Position numbers and translations under genes: made by a program
Notes under the pieces: generated by a model
The model's input: the letters and a program-made list of their open reading frames with translations, nothing else
Told to the model about the DNA's origin: nothing
The model's database searches: none
Assembly: GCA_017621755.1 (NCBI GenBank)
Contig: JAGASL010000021.1
Coordinates: 1 to 64,000, forward strand
Length of the DNA: 64,000 bases
Direction: 5' to 3'
From: Clostridia bacterium
Lineage (GTDB): Bacteria > Bacillota > Clostridia > Oscillospirales > CAG-272
Shown: positions 39,182-48,519 of the stretch, in pieces
Layout: the number at the start of each line of letters is the position of its first letter
Position numbering within the stretch: the stretch's first letter is position 1

Positions 39182-40309
39182 TTACCTATTCCAAATGCTT
39201 TTAATTTTATCCCAAAGGTTTTCGTGTACGGGTACTTTTTCAACGGCATGCTCGGCAAGCAGGGGGAGCGTTGCTATCGTTTCTCCATCCTTTGTATAGC
39301 GAACAACACCTAAAACGTCACCGCGCCGTATCGGTGCGGCAGCAAAACGGTTCATTTCCAGCTGGGCTTTGATTTCTTTGTCATCCTTTTCTACCACAAC
39401 AGTAGGCGATGACCGTGCAGAAACCGAGACGGTTGGCAGAGCTCCACCAATAACGGGAAGGGAAAATGTGGTTCCTTGGCAATCGTTCAAAATGCGCCCC
39501 TCGTAGCGAGAAAAGCCGTAATCCAGCATGGCGGTATGATCGCGCCAGTCGTCCGGCGCATCCAGCGTAACGGCAATAAGCAGCATGCCGTCTCGCTCTG
39601 CCGCACTGACAAGGCAACGCCCGCTGATCTTGGTAAAGCCGGTCTTAACACCTACGCAGTCATCATAGCTGCGCAGCAGCTTGTTGTGGTTAGAAAGGGA
39701 ACGCGGCTTGCTACCGTCTGCGGCGCAAATGATCTTGTTCTTGGTTGAAACGATGCGGTAGAACGCTTCGTTTTCCATGGCGGCTGCCGTGATCCTGGCT
39801 AAATCATATGCCGTTGTATAGTGCTGTGGGTCAGCCAAGCCGTGCGGATTAGTAAAATGCGTGTCACGCAGGCCTAAGGTCTGTGCGCGGGTGTTCATCA
39901 GCGAGGCAAACTCGTCAATGCTACCGGCCACGTGAATGGCAATGGCAGCTGCCGCATCGTTGGCGCTTTCAAGAAGCAGGGCGTAGAGCAGATTTTCCAT
40001 CGTCTGCACCTCACCTGCCTGCAAATAAATTGAGGATCCTTCAATTCCGGCAGCCTCGGGGGAGACGGTGACTGCTTCCTCAGGCCTGCTATTTTCCAGC
40101 GCAACAAGCGCGGTCATGATCTTAGTGGTGCTGGCCATCGGATGACGGCGGTTTGCGTTTTTATCATATATCAGATGGTCTAAGGCCGGCAGATAAACGC
40201 AAGCGCACTCTCCAGAAACAGATGGATATTCCGCGGCAGATACAGAAAACGCCGGCAACAGCATAAACAGCCCTAAAGCAAAAGCTAAAAAACGTATTAA
40301 GCGTGGCAA
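39182..40309 (-). CDS. D-alanyl-D-alanine carboxypeptidase (DacF/PBP5-like), secreted
   Basis: A 375-residue S11-family carboxypeptidase that trims the terminal D-Ala of peptidoglycan stem peptides. A signal peptide (RLIRFLAFALGLFMLLPAF, cleavage after SVSA) precedes the enzyme. Catalytic motifs are STTK (Ser60, Lys63), SAN in ESANDAA, and KTG in GVKTGFT. The C-terminal beta domain is the usual PBP5 tail. I place the start at TTG 40309, which has AGAGGAAGAG at good spacing; GTG at 40327 is in frame but has none. Neighbours gerW and the sporulation setting suggest a role in cortex or forespore wall, as with dacF. Confidence 0.9.
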   Translation of the reverse strand: MPRLIRFLAFALGLFMLLPAFSVSAAEYPSVSGECACVYLPALDHLIYDKNANRRHPMASTTKIMTALVALENSRPEEAVTVSPEAAGIEGSSIYLQAGEVQTMENLLYALLLESANDAAAAIAIHVAGSIDEFASLMNTRAQTLGLRDTHFTNPHGLADPQHYTTAYDLARITAAAMENEAFYRIVSTKNKIICAADGSKPRSLSNHNKLLRSYDDCVGVKTGFTKISGRCLVSAAERDGMLLIAVTLDAPDDWRDHTAMLDYGFSRYEGRILNDCQGTTFSLPVIGGALPTVSVSARSSPTVVVEKDDKEIKAQLEMNRFAAAPIRRGDVLGVVRYTKDGETIATLPLLAEHAVEKVPVHENLWDKIKSIWNR

Positions 40310-40395
40310 GGGTACTCTTCCTCTCACTTTTTTTGCATTATTGTACGCGAAAGAAAGGATTTGTACACCTAAAAAATACAGGTAATGATGGTAGC

Positions 40396-40878
40396 TTATT
40401 CTGCAGAAGGCTCCTTGCTGACCTCTTCAATGATCTCCTCAGCAGGGGCCTCGGCTTCCTTTTTCTTCTTTTTATCAGAGCTGAATACGCGTTTGATGCG
40501 CTCTAAAAGGTCAGGGGAACGCTCGATAAACGCAGTAACCTTATCTACGGTATCAACCGCACCGGCAGAATTGGCTGGGCCGGTGATCGGCAGCAGCTGA
40601 ATATTGCCATCCGGCGCAATGATCAAAAAGGCAACAGGGGCAACGGTAATACCCGTTCCGCCACCACCGCCAAAGTTTTGCTTGCTATGCTCGGCGGCCT
40701 TTTTACCATTATAATCAATGCCGCCGGAGGCAAAGCCCATAGAAATTTTAGAAACGGGAATGACCGTTGTGCCGCCTGGGGTAGTGATCGGATTGCCGAT
40801 CACCGTTTCACCGTCGGCCAGTGCCTTAATCTTTTCAAGAGACGTGCCAATAATGTCGTTGAGTTTGCTTTCTGCCAT
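40396..40878 (-). CDS. ytfJ: GerW family sporulation protein (YtfJ)
   Basis: A 160-residue protein. GDTVIGNPI-like start, then GTTVIPVSKISMGFASGGIDY and a glycine-rich NFGGGGGTGITVAPVAFLII match YtfJ/GerW. A highly charged C-terminal tail rich in Lys and Glu follows. In Bacillus GerW is needed for L-alanine germination response. It lies next to DUF2953, scpA and scpB, as in many spore formers. No signal peptide. Confidence 0.9.
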   Translation of the reverse strand: MAESKLNDIIGTSLEKIKALADGETVIGNPITTPGGTTVIPVSKISMGFASGGIDYNGKKAAEHSKQNFGGGGGTGITVAPVAFLIIAPDGNIQLLPITGPANSAGAVDTVDKVTAFIERSPDLLERIKRVFSSDKKKKKEAEAPAEEIIEEVSKEPSAE

Positions 40879-40890
40879 GGTTTTTCCTCC

Positions 40891-41538
40891 TTATTTTGAA
40901 AGGGAATTTTGCCTGCGCATACTGCCAAGCAGATAATGATAAAAGAAGCGAATGCCTATATCAATGATTTCATATACGCGTAACGAGAAGAGAAGCTTGC
41001 ATGAGACCTTGCTTTTTTCAGCTAAAAAATCCGGCTCGACCCGCACGTCTGCGTGGTAGCTGTGGTGCAGGTTGGTGTGGTTGCTTAAAATTTCCATCAC
41101 GTATGCCACCGCTTGGCTTACAATGCCGGTTGCAATCGCGGTCTGTGCGGCATCCCCCGTGGCTACGGTAACGTGCAGCCGCGCCACGTCAATGCGGAAA
41201 TGATGTAGAATGCGTTTATATAGCCGTGAAAACAAATACTGATATAATCGCATGCTCTCCTTGAGCGGCCGCTTCTTTTTTGCGCTTGCCTTTACTTGCG
41301 GCTTCGGCTTGCGTTGGGATTCTTTTTTTCGTTGTGCAAGAAGCCGCTTGCGATAGCGGCGGTAGGTGTAGCGGCGAAGAGAAACGCGTTTCTTGCGTGG
41401 ATACAGGGTAAAGCGAAAAAACAAGATCTGAAGCTTGGCAGATACCTCTTCCGTATACGATAGCACAATGCGGATGCGTAGCAGGGCAAGTGCGATCAGC
41501 ACGCACAAAACCGCCGCGGCGATATACCAGCCTGTCAT
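40891..41538 (-). CDS. DUF2953 domain membrane protein
   Basis: A 215-residue protein with one N-terminal membrane helix (residues ~4-22). A basic, Arg/Lys-rich stretch (~50-95) and a C-terminal domain follow. The pattern VVLSYTEE-type beta-strand, FRIDVARLHVTVATGDAAQTAIATG and HADVRVEPDF is typical of DUF2953. The family is linked by gene order to ytfJ/gerW and sporulation, but its biochemical role is unknown. It starts 37 nt after the scpB stop. Confidence 0.85.
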   Translation of the reverse strand: MTGWYIAAAVLCVLIALALLRIRIVLSYTEEVSAKLQILFFRFTLYPRKKRVSLRRYTYRRYRKRLLAQRKKESQRKPKPQVKASAKKKRPLKESMRLYQYLFSRLYKRILHHFRIDVARLHVTVATGDAAQTAIATGIVSQAVAYVMEILSNHTNLHHSYHADVRVEPDFLAEKSKVSCKLLFSLRVYEIIDIGIRFFYHYLLGSMRRQNSLSK

Positions 41539-41575
41539 AGCATCCCCCTCCGTTCTGCCGTGGTTTATCTACCCG

Positions 41576-42391
41576 TTATTCTGTCACTTCCGGCGTTTCA
41601 CCAATGGCGGCCGCCGTTGGATCGGGCTGACGTTCTTCATCGTCCGCATCATCCATAGCGGCGCTGGTATCAATCGTTAACTGATTTTCATCGGTATCGA
41701 TCTCCATTTGCATCTGCTTGCCAAGCTTGGCGAGCAGCTCTGCTGCCTCATCTGAGGAAACACCCGGTAGATCGGCAATCGAAGAAAGGCCGAAGCAACG
41801 CAAAAAGTCCGGCGTTGTACCGTATAGCATCGGCCTGCCGGGGGCATCTAAGCGCCCCTTGGATTCGATCAAGCCACGCTCAAGCAGCGAACCGACAGCA
41901 TAGCTGGAATCGACCCCACGCACCGTATCTACGTAAGAGCGGGTAACCGGCTGATTGTAGGCAATGATAGCCAGTGTTTCGATCGAGAAATTAGAAAGAT
42001 TGCCGTTATGCCGTATGCCAAGCGCCTCGCGGATAAAGGGAAGATATTGCTGCTTGGTGCAAAGCTGGCAGCAATCGTCAAAGGTAAGCATCATGACACC
42101 GCGCGGCAGATCCGATTCGTTATACCGGCAGGCGTAGGAATACACGATCTGCTTGGTTTTGGCAAGGGGCAGATCAAGCACGCGTGCCAGCACCGTGTAT
42201 GGCACGGCATGTCCGGCCGCAAATACGATGGCCTCGATCGCCTCGCCGGTCTCGGCGGGGAAGTCAATGATCTGCATCGGCTCAAGCGGCCTTTTGTTTT
42301 TCATGCCCTTTGGGCCTTTTTTTACGATTTCTTCGGTCGCCTCGGTCTCCTTTGCGACCTCTTCCTGATTATTGATCGTCTGTTCTGTCAT
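41576..42391 (-). CDS. scpB: Segregation and condensation protein ScpB
   Basis: A 271-residue kleisin partner. Acidic N-terminal extension (~40 residues), then two winged helices: EAIEAIVFAAGHAVPYTVLARVLDL and FSIETLAIIAYNQPVTRSYVDTVRGVDSS, both ScpB hallmarks. The C-terminal ~50 residues are acidic and low-complexity. The ATG at 42391 is used; the frame could begin at TTG nine bases earlier. It overlaps scpA by 23 nt and binds ScpA and SMC (smc at 56163). Confidence 0.94.
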   Translation of the reverse strand: MTEQTINNQEEVAKETEATEEIVKKGPKGMKNKRPLEPMQIIDFPAETGEAIEAIVFAAGHAVPYTVLARVLDLPLAKTKQIVYSYACRYNESDLPRGVMMLTFDDCCQLCTKQQYLPFIREALGIRHNGNLSNFSIETLAIIAYNQPVTRSYVDTVRGVDSSYAVGSLLERGLIESKGRLDAPGRPMLYGTTPDFLRCFGLSSIADLPGVSSDEAAELLAKLGKQMQMEIDTDENQLTIDTSAAMDDADDEERQPDPTAAAIGETPEVTE

Positions 42392-43181
42392 CTTGGTCAA
42401 ATTCGCTTTCCATCGTTTCTTTGGTGGGATCGTAATCCGGGTTCATGCGGAACCGCAATAAAAGGCCGTTGCGAACGTCATCCTCGATCGCGTTTTCGGC
42501 GTCCTCATCATCGCAGATCAGCACGCGCTTGATCTTGATCAGCTCTAAAAGCCCCATAAACATCGCAAGCAGCTGAGGCCTTTCCGCGGCATCCTTCAGC
42601 AAGAAGAAGAGCGTAGCATCCTCGCGATCGCTCAGGCGCGCAACTAAGCCCTCCACCTCGTCCTCTACCGAATACACCTTGCCCTTTACCAACGGCGCAA
42701 AGGTCTGCTCTGGCTGCTGCTCGGTCTGCCGCAGGCGAAGGAGCAGAGCATTCATAGCGCGAGAAAGCAGCATCGGGTTCAGCCCCAGCGGCACGCCACG
42801 ATCGGGCGGTATCTCATCTACGTCCTTCGCCATACGGCCGGAATATTCGGCATACAGCGGGCGTAGCTCCTCGGCTGCCTCCTTTGCCTTTTGGTAGATC
42901 AACAGGGCATCCACCAGCTCAGCTCTCGGGTCGGGGTCATTTTCCTCGTCACGCGGCAGCAGCATGCGGCTTTTGATCAGCATCAGCTCGCTGGCCATCA
43001 CAATAAATTCGCTGGCAACGTCCAGATCCATTTTCTGGTTTGCCTCAATATACTCCATATATTGGTCGCATATCTTCGCGATCGGAATATCGGTAATGCT
43101 TACCTTGTTTTTGGCAATCAGCGTAAGCAGAAGGTCAAGCGGCCCCTCGTATTGATCGAGCCGATAGGTCAGTTCTTCCAT
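42369..43181 (-). CDS. scpA: Segregation and condensation protein ScpA (kleisin)
   Basis: A 270-residue kleisin. Typical N-terminal YRLDQYEGPLDLLLTLIAKNKVSI and EFIVMASELMLIKSRMLLP. The C-terminal winged helix that closes the SMC head spans ~175-255. It forms the SMC-ScpA-ScpB ring that condenses and segregates chromosomes. The acidic C-terminus overlaps scpB, showing coupling. An AAGAACT-type weak site is upstream of the ATG at 43181. Confidence 0.95.
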   Translation of the reverse strand: MEELTYRLDQYEGPLDLLLTLIAKNKVSITDIPIAKICDQYMEYIEANQKMDLDVASEFIVMASELMLIKSRMLLPRDEENDPDPRAELVDALLIYQKAKEAAEELRPLYAEYSGRMAKDVDEIPPDRGVPLGLNPMLLSRAMNALLLRLRQTEQQPEQTFAPLVKGKVYSVEDEVEGLVARLSDREDATLFFLLKDAAERPQLLAMFMGLLELIKIKRVLICDDEDAENAIEDDVRNGLLLRFRMNPDYDPTKETMESEFDQDDRTDDQ

Positions 43182-43196
43182 AGTTCCTCACAAAAT

Positions 43197-43859
43197 TCAG
43201 GGAATAAGCAACGAGATCAGCCACAGCATACCGCCGGAAATGGCATTCACAATCACACTAAGCAAGCCGGAAAAGGCGCCAAGCCCCAAGGCGACCAGCA
43301 AAATGATCATAATGATCCGCTCGTATTTCATAACGCGAAAATACAGCTTGGGGGGCAAAAAGATGTAAAAGATGCGCGACCCATCCAGCGGGGGAAGTGG
43401 GATCATGTTAAATACGCAAAGGCTCAGATTGAGATAATGAAAGGTAGCAAAAAAGCTTGCTAAAATCAGCACGAAGCGCAAAAGAAACTCTGTGCCCGCT
43501 ATGGGCAGCAAAAGCAGTGTTAGCCGATATAGCAGGGCGCCAAGGAAGGCCAGCAGTAAATTGGCAAGCGGCCCTGCCGCAGCGGTAAGCGCCATGCCCT
43601 TGCGCGGGTTTTTGAAATAGCGCGGATTAATGGGAACAGGCTTGGCATAGCCAAATCCGCATACGATCATTAAGACGGCACCAATGGGGTCAAGATGCTT
43701 GAGTGGGTTAAGTGACAGCCTGCCAAGAGACCGTGCGGTAGGATCTCCCAGCCGATACGCAACGTAGCCGTGGCAATATTCATGCACGGTCAGCGCGATC
43801 AGGGCCGCCGGGATGCAAAGCAGCATCTCTACAATATTCATATTATTGCCGAATAACAT
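43197..43859 (-). CDS. Site-2 protease family (M50) membrane metalloprotease
   Basis: A 220-residue integral membrane protease with about five or six membrane helices. HEYCH (His26-Glu27-His30) is the zinc motif in the first helix. NMIPLPPLDG near residue 155 supplies the Asp ligand in the second conserved motif. Size and layout fit the YwhC-like S2P subgroup without a PDZ domain. Substrate unknown; its place beside scpA-scpB is common and probably not functional. It starts 18 nt after engB. Confidence 0.9.
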   Translation of the reverse strand: MLFGNNMNIVEMLLCIPAALIALTVHEYCHGYVAYRLGDPTARSLGRLSLNPLKHLDPIGAVLMIVCGFGYAKPVPINPRYFKNPRKGMALTAAAGPLANLLLAFLGALLYRLTLLLLPIAGTEFLLRFVLILASFFATFHYLNLSLCVFNMIPLPPLDGSRIFYIFLPPKLYFRVMKYERIIMIILLVALGLGAFSGLLSVIVNAISGGMLWLISLLIP

Positions 43860-43877
43860 AATTCACAATCTCGATTC

Positions 43878-44480
43878 TTAATGTATGCGTGAAAAAATCT
43901 CGTTCCAGACCTTATCTCTTCCGACGCCGGTGACAGAGGAATACGGGATCACGGTAATGCCGGTGCCGCGAAAAACGGTATTTTCCCATTCCTCTAACGT
44001 CTTTTTTAGCGCCGTAGGGCTCAGCTTGTCGCATTTTGTGGCCGTTACAAAAAACGGAACACGCGCGTCGATCAGATAATTGATCATCATAATATCATCA
44101 TCTGTAGGGCCTACGCGCACGTCGATCAGCTGATTGACAGCCCGCAGGCGATCAATGTTGGGATTTTTGACAAAATACCCGTCGGTCAACGCCGACCAAA
44201 GCTTTTTTTCCTCCGGCGAGCGGCGTGCAAAGCCGTACCCGGGAAGATCGACCAGATAAAGCTGATTATCTACGTCATAAAAATTAACGGTAATAGTCTT
44301 GCCGGGCGTCGAGCTGACGCGCGCCAGCGACTTTCGCGAAAGCAGCGAATTGATCAGCGAGCTTTTGCCGACGTTAGAGCGGCCAGAAAACGCGATCTGC
44401 GGCCGCGCATCGGAAGGGAACTGGCGCGGGTTGCCCGCGGTTATTTTCAGTGATGCGTTGTTAATATTGATTTTACCCAT
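43878..44480 (-). CDS. engB: Ribosome-assembly GTPase EngB (YsxC)
   Basis: A 200-residue GTPase. G1 GRSNVGKSSLINSLL, G2 VSSTPGKT, G3 DLPGYGFA and G4 TKCD follow the EngB pattern. It takes part in 50S assembly and is often placed directly after lon, as here (12-nt gap). An intact small GTPase with no extra domain. Confidence 0.95.
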   Translation of the reverse strand: MGKININNASLKITAGNPRQFPSDARPQIAFSGRSNVGKSSLINSLLSRKSLARVSSTPGKTITVNFYDVDNQLYLVDLPGYGFARRSPEEKKLWSALTDGYFVKNPNIDRLRAVNQLIDVRVGPTDDDIMMINYLIDARVPFFVTATKCDKLSPTALKKTLEEWENTVFRGTGITVIPYSSVTGVGRDKVWNEIFSRIH

Positions 44481-44492
44481 CGTATCTGTATG

Positions 44493-46940
44493 TCAAACGG
44501 TGGCGGCGCCTACCGGCTTACCGGCCGTCGGATTCCCCAGCAGCGGCTGCGGAACGACACTTTCCTTTGTTACTTCTTTTTTCGTGATCATGGGCTTTTC
44601 GCCGTACCCGATCAAGGCAGCAGCGAGCACCTCCTGCACGTTCTCGCAGAAGATGAAGGTCAGCCCCTCACGCGCCTGTGGATCGATCTCATCCATATCC
44701 TGCGCGTTTTCCTTGGGAATCAGTACGGTTTTCACACCGGCAGAATAGGCAGCCAGCGTTTTCTCCTTCAAGCCGCCAATGGCCATCACCCGACCACGCA
44801 GCGTTACCTCGCCCGTCATGGCAATATCGCGCCGCACCGGCAGGCCGGAAAGCGCACTGGCGATCGCGCAGGTCATCGTTACGCCGGCAGAGGGGCCATC
44901 CTTCGGCACCGCTCCCTCCGGTACGTGAATATGAAGGTCATTATTTTTGTAAAATTGCGGATCAATATTCAGTCGGGAGGCAATAGACCGCACGTAGCTG
45001 TACGCGATATGCGCCGATTCCTTCATCACGTCGCCAAGCGAGCCTGTCAGCTCCAGCTTCCCGGTGCCCTCCATAACGGAGGCCTCGATCTGCAGCAGGT
45101 CGCCCCCCGCAGCGGTATAGGCCAGACCGTTTACCACGCCAACGTAGTCACGCGTGCTGATCTTCTCAGGGCGCACCTTGTGCTTGCCAAGGTACGAAAT
45201 AATATTATCCGCCTTAAAGGTCACCTTGGTAGCCTTGCCCTCGGCGATCTCGCGCGCAGCCTTGCGGCAAAGATCGGCAATGCGCCGCTCTAAGTTGCGC
45301 ACGCCGGCCTCGCGGGTGTAAAAATCGATTACCTCATAAATAGCTTCCTCGGTAAACTTGACCTGTCGCTTGGTAAGCCCGTGGCGCTTTAGCTGCTTGT
45401 CGATCAGGTGGTGCATGGCGATATCATGCTTTTCACGGCGGGAATAGGTAGAAAGCTCAATGATCTCCATACGGTCGATCAGCGGCAGGGGAATGCCCTC
45501 ATAGCTGTTGGCCGTGGCAATGAACATACAATCCGAAAGATCTATCGGAATTTCTACAAAATGATCACGGAAATACTTATTCTGCTCCGGGTCTAACACC
45601 TCTAACAGCGCAGAGGAGGGGTCACCGTTGAGCGAGGAGGAGATCTTGTCGATCTCATCTAAAACGATCAGCGGATTTCTCACCTTTGCCTGTGTCAGCG
45701 CTTCGATAATCCGCCCGGGCATTGAGGCTACGTAGGTCTTTCTGTGACCGCGAATGTCAGATTCATCCTTAATACCGCCAAGCGAAACGCGAACGTATTT
45801 TCTTTTCAGTGCCCGCGCAACAGAGGCCGCGATCGAGGTCTTACCAACACCGGGAGGGCCGACCAGACAAATGATCTGGTTGCGCAGATCAGGCGAAAGC
45901 TGCTTCACGGCAATGTATTCCAGAATGCGCTCCTTTACCTTGTCTAAGCCATCGTGGTCAGCATTCAGGATCTTAGCGGCGGCGGCAACGTCAGGCCGCT
46001 CTTGCGATGTTTTTGTCCAAGGAATGTCTAAGCAAACGTCCAGGTAATTGCGAATTACAGTCCCCTCGGCAGAGCCATATGGTGTCTTGGCCATGCGGGA
46101 GACCTCTTTGTTCAGTTTTTCAGCAACCTCCTTGGGGAGTTTAGCCTTTTCGATCTTGCTATAATATTCCTCACACTCATCGTCGCCGCCCTCGCCCAGC
46201 TCCTGTTGAATGGCGCGCACCTGCTCACGCAGGAAAAATTCCTTTTGGTTGGCATCGATCTTGCTCTTCACACGGCGGTGGATCTCGTATTCACAGCGCA
46301 GAATATCCAACTCCTCCGCCATCAGAACAAGCAGCTTTTCCATGCGCGACAGGGGATTGCGAATGTCTAACACCATCTGCTTGTTATGATCGCTAAGCAA
46401 AACGCCAGAGGCAATGAAATCTGCCAGGCGTGAAAGATCGTGAATGCCGCGCGCGGCATAACGCATCTCATCGGAAAGGGAAGGGTGTACCTCGGCAATC
46501 GCATCCAGCAATGCCAGCGCCTCTCGGTACAGGGCGGTGGTCTTTACGGTAGCTACCGGCTCAACGATCGCGTCTTCACAAGCGGCGGCTGCAACAAAGC
46601 AGCCCTCGCTTGCCTTGTTAAGCGAAAGAACCTTGGCGCGGCAAAGCCCCTCGAACACCGCGCGAAAGCCGCCCTCCGGCAACGGGCCGGCCTGCTTGAT
46701 CACGCATACCGTGCCGGTACGGTAAAAATCATTTTCAGAGGGGTCTTCGACAGAAGAGTCCTTCTGTGTTAAAAGCAGGATTCTGCCGTCCGCCTTTGAA
46801 GCAAGGCTAAGCGCCTTTAGTGACAGCGGGCGAATAATATCCAGGCTGATGGTAACGGTAGGGAACGCCACCGTTCCACGCACGGAAAGCACCGGCAGAT
46901 TGATGATTTCATTGTTTTCTTGTACAAGGATTTCGGACAT
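44493..46940 (-). CDS. lon: ATP-dependent protease Lon
   Basis: An 815-residue Lon. The N-terminal substrate domain starts [17 protein letters not shown]. The AAA+ module carries [14 protein letters not shown] (Walker A) and LIVLDEIDK (Walker B). The protease domain has the catalytic Ser in [11 protein letters not shown] and Lys in [10 protein letters not shown]. The ATG at 46940 is used, with TGAGGT upstream; a GTG 18 nt earlier is in frame. It degrades misfolded and regulatory proteins. No CIRCE or CtsR box was seen near its promoter. Confidence 0.96.
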   Translation of the reverse strand: MSEILVQENNEIINLPVLSVRGTVAFPTVTISLDIIRPLSLKALSLASKADGRILLLTQKDSSVEDPSENDFYRTGTVCVIKQAGPLPEGGFRAVFEGLCRAKVLSLNKASEGCFVAAAACEDAIVEPVATVKTTALYREALALLDAIAEVHPSLSDEMRYAARGIHDLSRLADFIASGVLLSDHNKQMVLDIRNPLSRMEKLLVLMAEELDILRCEYEIHRRVKSKIDANQKEFFLREQVRAIQQELGEGGDDECEEYYSKIEKAKLPKEVAEKLNKEVSRMAKTPYGSAEGTVIRNYLDVCLDIPWTKTSQERPDVAAAAKILNADHDGLDKVKERILEYIAVKQLSPDLRNQIICLVGPPGVGKTSIAASVARALKRKYVRVSLGGIKDESDIRGHRKTYVASMPGRIIEALTQAKVRNPLIVLDEIDKISSSLNGDPSSALLEVLDPEQNKYFRDHFVEIPIDLSDCMFIATANSYEGIPLPLIDRMEIIELSTYSRREKHDIAMHHLIDKQLKRHGLTKRQVKFTEEAIYEVIDFYTREAGVRNLERRIADLCRKAAREIAEGKATKVTFKADNIISYLGKHKVRPEKISTRDYVGVVNGLAYTAAGGDLLQIEASVMEGTGKLELTGSLGDVMKESAHIAYSYVRSIASRLNIDPQFYKNNDLHIHVPEGAVPKDGPSAGVTMTCAIASALSGLPVRRDIAMTGEVTLRGRVMAIGGLKEKTLAAYSAGVKTVLIPKENAQDMDEIDPQAREGLTFIFCENVQEVLAAALIGYGEKPMITKKEVTKESVVPQPLLGNPTAGKPVGAATV

Positions 46941-47002
46941 ATGTATATAAAACCTCACGTGGATCTTTGATTTTTCAAGAGAGCATAAGCCCCTTAAATA
47001 GC

Positions 47003-47031
47003 ATTATACCATACAATCTATGAAATTTCTA
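47003..47031 (-). promoter_or_regulatory. Probable promoter of lon
   Basis: TATAAT (47003-47008) with a TGG just before it (extended -10) and a weak TAGAAA (47026-47031) at 17 bp, on the minus strand. Confidence 0.5.
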
Positions 47032-47103
47032 TAACAAAGCCGAAAAAAGTTTTCGACTTTTTATTTTTATTTTCACAAGGAAAAAGTTTTTTGCAAAAAA
47101 CAC

Positions 47104-47132
47104 TTGACAAATCACGCACGGCATGCTATAAT
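47104..47132 (+). promoter_or_regulatory. Consensus promoter of infC-rpmI-rplT
   Basis: TTGACA (47104-47109), a 17-bp spacer and TATAAT (47127-47132): full consensus. The expected start is near 47139, leaving a ~150-nt leader. Confidence 0.9.
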
Positions 47133-47138
47133 TGAGCG

Positions 47139-47291
47139 GAATGAGGGCATAGAGCTCTCCACAACAAAGCAGAATTTCCGTTCTCACCCTGGCACAAAGG
47201 TGTCCCGGGTTAATAAAAGCAACAGGCGCGGCCTGTGTTTTTGCGTGCGGATTTTCTGTACGCATTTTTTGTTTTTCGGAGGTGTACTACC
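47139..47291 (+). promoter_or_regulatory. L20-type attenuation leader of the infC operon
   Basis: The leader contains CACCCTGG...AGGTGTCCCGGGTTAA, then a hairpin ACAGGC/GCCTGT (47222-47236), and a terminator hairpin with a T-run. This organisation matches the L20-binding leader known in low-GC Gram-positives, in which ribosomal protein L20 (rplT, third gene) promotes early termination when in excess. Assignment rests on layout and partial sequence, not on a model search. Confidence 0.65.
47241..47271 (+). terminator. Attenuator hairpin in the infC leader
   Basis: TGCGTGC/GTACGCA (7 bp with one G-T pair), a 9-nt loop and TTTTTTG, ending just before the infC ribosome site. Confidence 0.75.
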
Positions 47292-47807
47292 ATTAGCACA
47301 AAAGATTTGCCGATCAATGATGATATCAAGTGCAAGGAAGTTCGTTTGGTTGGTGCAGACAGCGAGCAGCTGGGCATCATGGAGCTGAACCAGGCAAAGG
47401 AGTATGCGTATAGCCGTGATCTTGATCTAGTTCTGATCGCGCCTACCGCAACGCCGCCCGTATGCCGTGCGATGGATTACGGCAAATACTGCTTTGAGCG
47501 TGATAAGAAAGAAAAAGAAGCACGCAAGAAGCAGCAGATCGTGAAGGTGAAGGAGGTGCAGCTTTCCTGCCGCATCGACGTTCACGATTTTGAAACGCGT
47601 GTTAACCAGGCGCGTAAGTTCCTCACCGGTGGTGATAAGGTGCGTGCGATCGTTCGCTTCAAGGGGCGTGAGATGGCGCATATGAACCTCGGGCAGGACA
47701 TTTTAATGCGCTTCAAGGATGCATGCGAGGGTGTAGGTAGCACCGAAAAAGCCCCGATAGTGGAAGGCAGATTCATGTCGATCATTATCAACCCTGTAAA
47801 ACAGTAA
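47292..47807 (+). CDS. infC: Translation initiation factor IF-3 (AUU start)
   Basis: A 171-residue IF-3. Residues STKDLPINDDIKCKEVRLVGADSEQLGIM are the usual N-terminal domain. The C-terminal domain has VKEVQLSCRIDVHDFETRVNQARKFL and VRFKGREMAHMNLGQDIL. I start it at ATT (47292), 7 nt after GGAGGTG; the rare AUU start is conserved for infC because IF-3 rejects it and so limits its own synthesis. No ATG lies at a suitable position. Cotranscribed with rpmI and rplT. Confidence 0.95.
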   Translation: MSTKDLPINDDIKCKEVRLVGADSEQLGIMELNQAKEYAYSRDLDLVLIAPTATPPVCRAMDYGKYCFERDKKEKEARKKQQIVKVKEVQLSCRIDVHDFETRVNQARKFLTGGDKVRAIVRFKGREMAHMNLGQDILMRFKDACEGVGSTEKAPIVEGRFMSIIINPVKQ

Positions 47808-47848
47808 ACATTTTGGCATTGCCAGTACAATAAAAAGGAGAAGAAACC

Positions 47849-48043
47849 ATGGGAAAAATTAAGACACATAAAGCCTCTGCCAAGAGATTTGATGTTACCG
47901 GCGGCGGTAAAGTAAAGATGAATCACTCTCATCACCGTCACAACCTCGGCATCAAGACCGCAAAGCGCAAGAGAAGCCTTCGCAAGGGCGTTACCCTGAG
48001 CGAGTGCTTTGCACCGACCATCAGAACCCTTATTCAGAAGTAA
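47849..48043 (+). CDS. rpmI: 50S ribosomal protein L35
   Basis: A 64-residue, very basic protein starting MGKIKTHKASAKRFDVTGGG, with the Lys/Arg-rich core HHRHNLGIKTAKRKRSLRKG of L35. AAAGGAGAAG precedes the ATG. Second gene of the infC-rpmI-rplT operon. Confidence 0.98.
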   Translation: MGKIKTHKASAKRFDVTGGGKVKMNHSHHRHNLGIKTAKRKRSLRKGVTLSECFAPTIRTLIQK

Positions 48044-48085
48044 TAAGCGGCTGCAACAAGTAAAGATTTTGGAGGATTATAGAAA

Positions 48086-48439
48086 ATGGCAAGAGTAAAA
48101 GGCGCCATGATGACGCGTAAGAGAAGAAATAGTGTACTGAAGGCAGCTAAGGGTTACTGGGGTGCAAAGAGCAAGCACTTCAAGATGGCCAAGCAGGCTG
48201 TTATGAAGAGCGGCAACTATGCTTTCGCTGGTCGCCGTATGAAGAAGCGCGATTTCCGCGCTCTGTGGATCACCCGTATTTCCGCTCAGGCAAAGGTTTG
48301 CGGCATGAACTATTCTACCCTGATGCATGGTCTTAAGAAGGCCGGTATCAATCTCAACCGCAAGATGCTTTCTGAGATCGCTATTTCGGATAAAGAGGCA
48401 TTTGCTGCACTTGCTGAAAAGGCAAAGGCTGCTCTCTAA
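48086..48439 (+). CDS. rplT: 50S ribosomal protein L20
   Basis: A 117-residue basic protein, [20 protein letters not shown] onward, with [26 protein letters not shown] and the C-terminal globular [14 protein letters not shown]. Length and sequence are those of L20, an assembly protein that also represses its own operon through the leader. GGAGG precedes the ATG. Confidence 0.98.
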   Translation: MARVKGAMMTRKRRNSVLKAAKGYWGAKSKHFKMAKQAVMKSGNYAFAGRRMKKRDFRALWITRISAQAKVCGMNYSTLMHGLKKAGINLNRKMLSEIAISDKEAFAALAEKAKAAL

Positions 48440-48447
48440 GAATGATT

Positions 48448-48490
48448 CCGGCTTGCTACTGGCCTTTGGCCTTGCAAGCCGGTTTTTCTT
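48448..48490 (+). terminator. Terminator of infC-rpmI-rplT
   Basis: CCGGCTTGC/GCAAGCCGG with an additional inner pairing of GGCC bases and a TTTTTCTT tail, 10 nt after the rplT stop. Confidence 0.88.
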
Positions 48491-48519
48491 ATTGAAAAAG
48501 AAAGTGGGGAATTTGACAC

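Noticed and set aside
46941-47103. CtsR or CIRCE heat-shock operator upstream of lon
   Set aside because: No GGTCAAA repeats and no TTAGCACTC inverted repeat are present in the gap.
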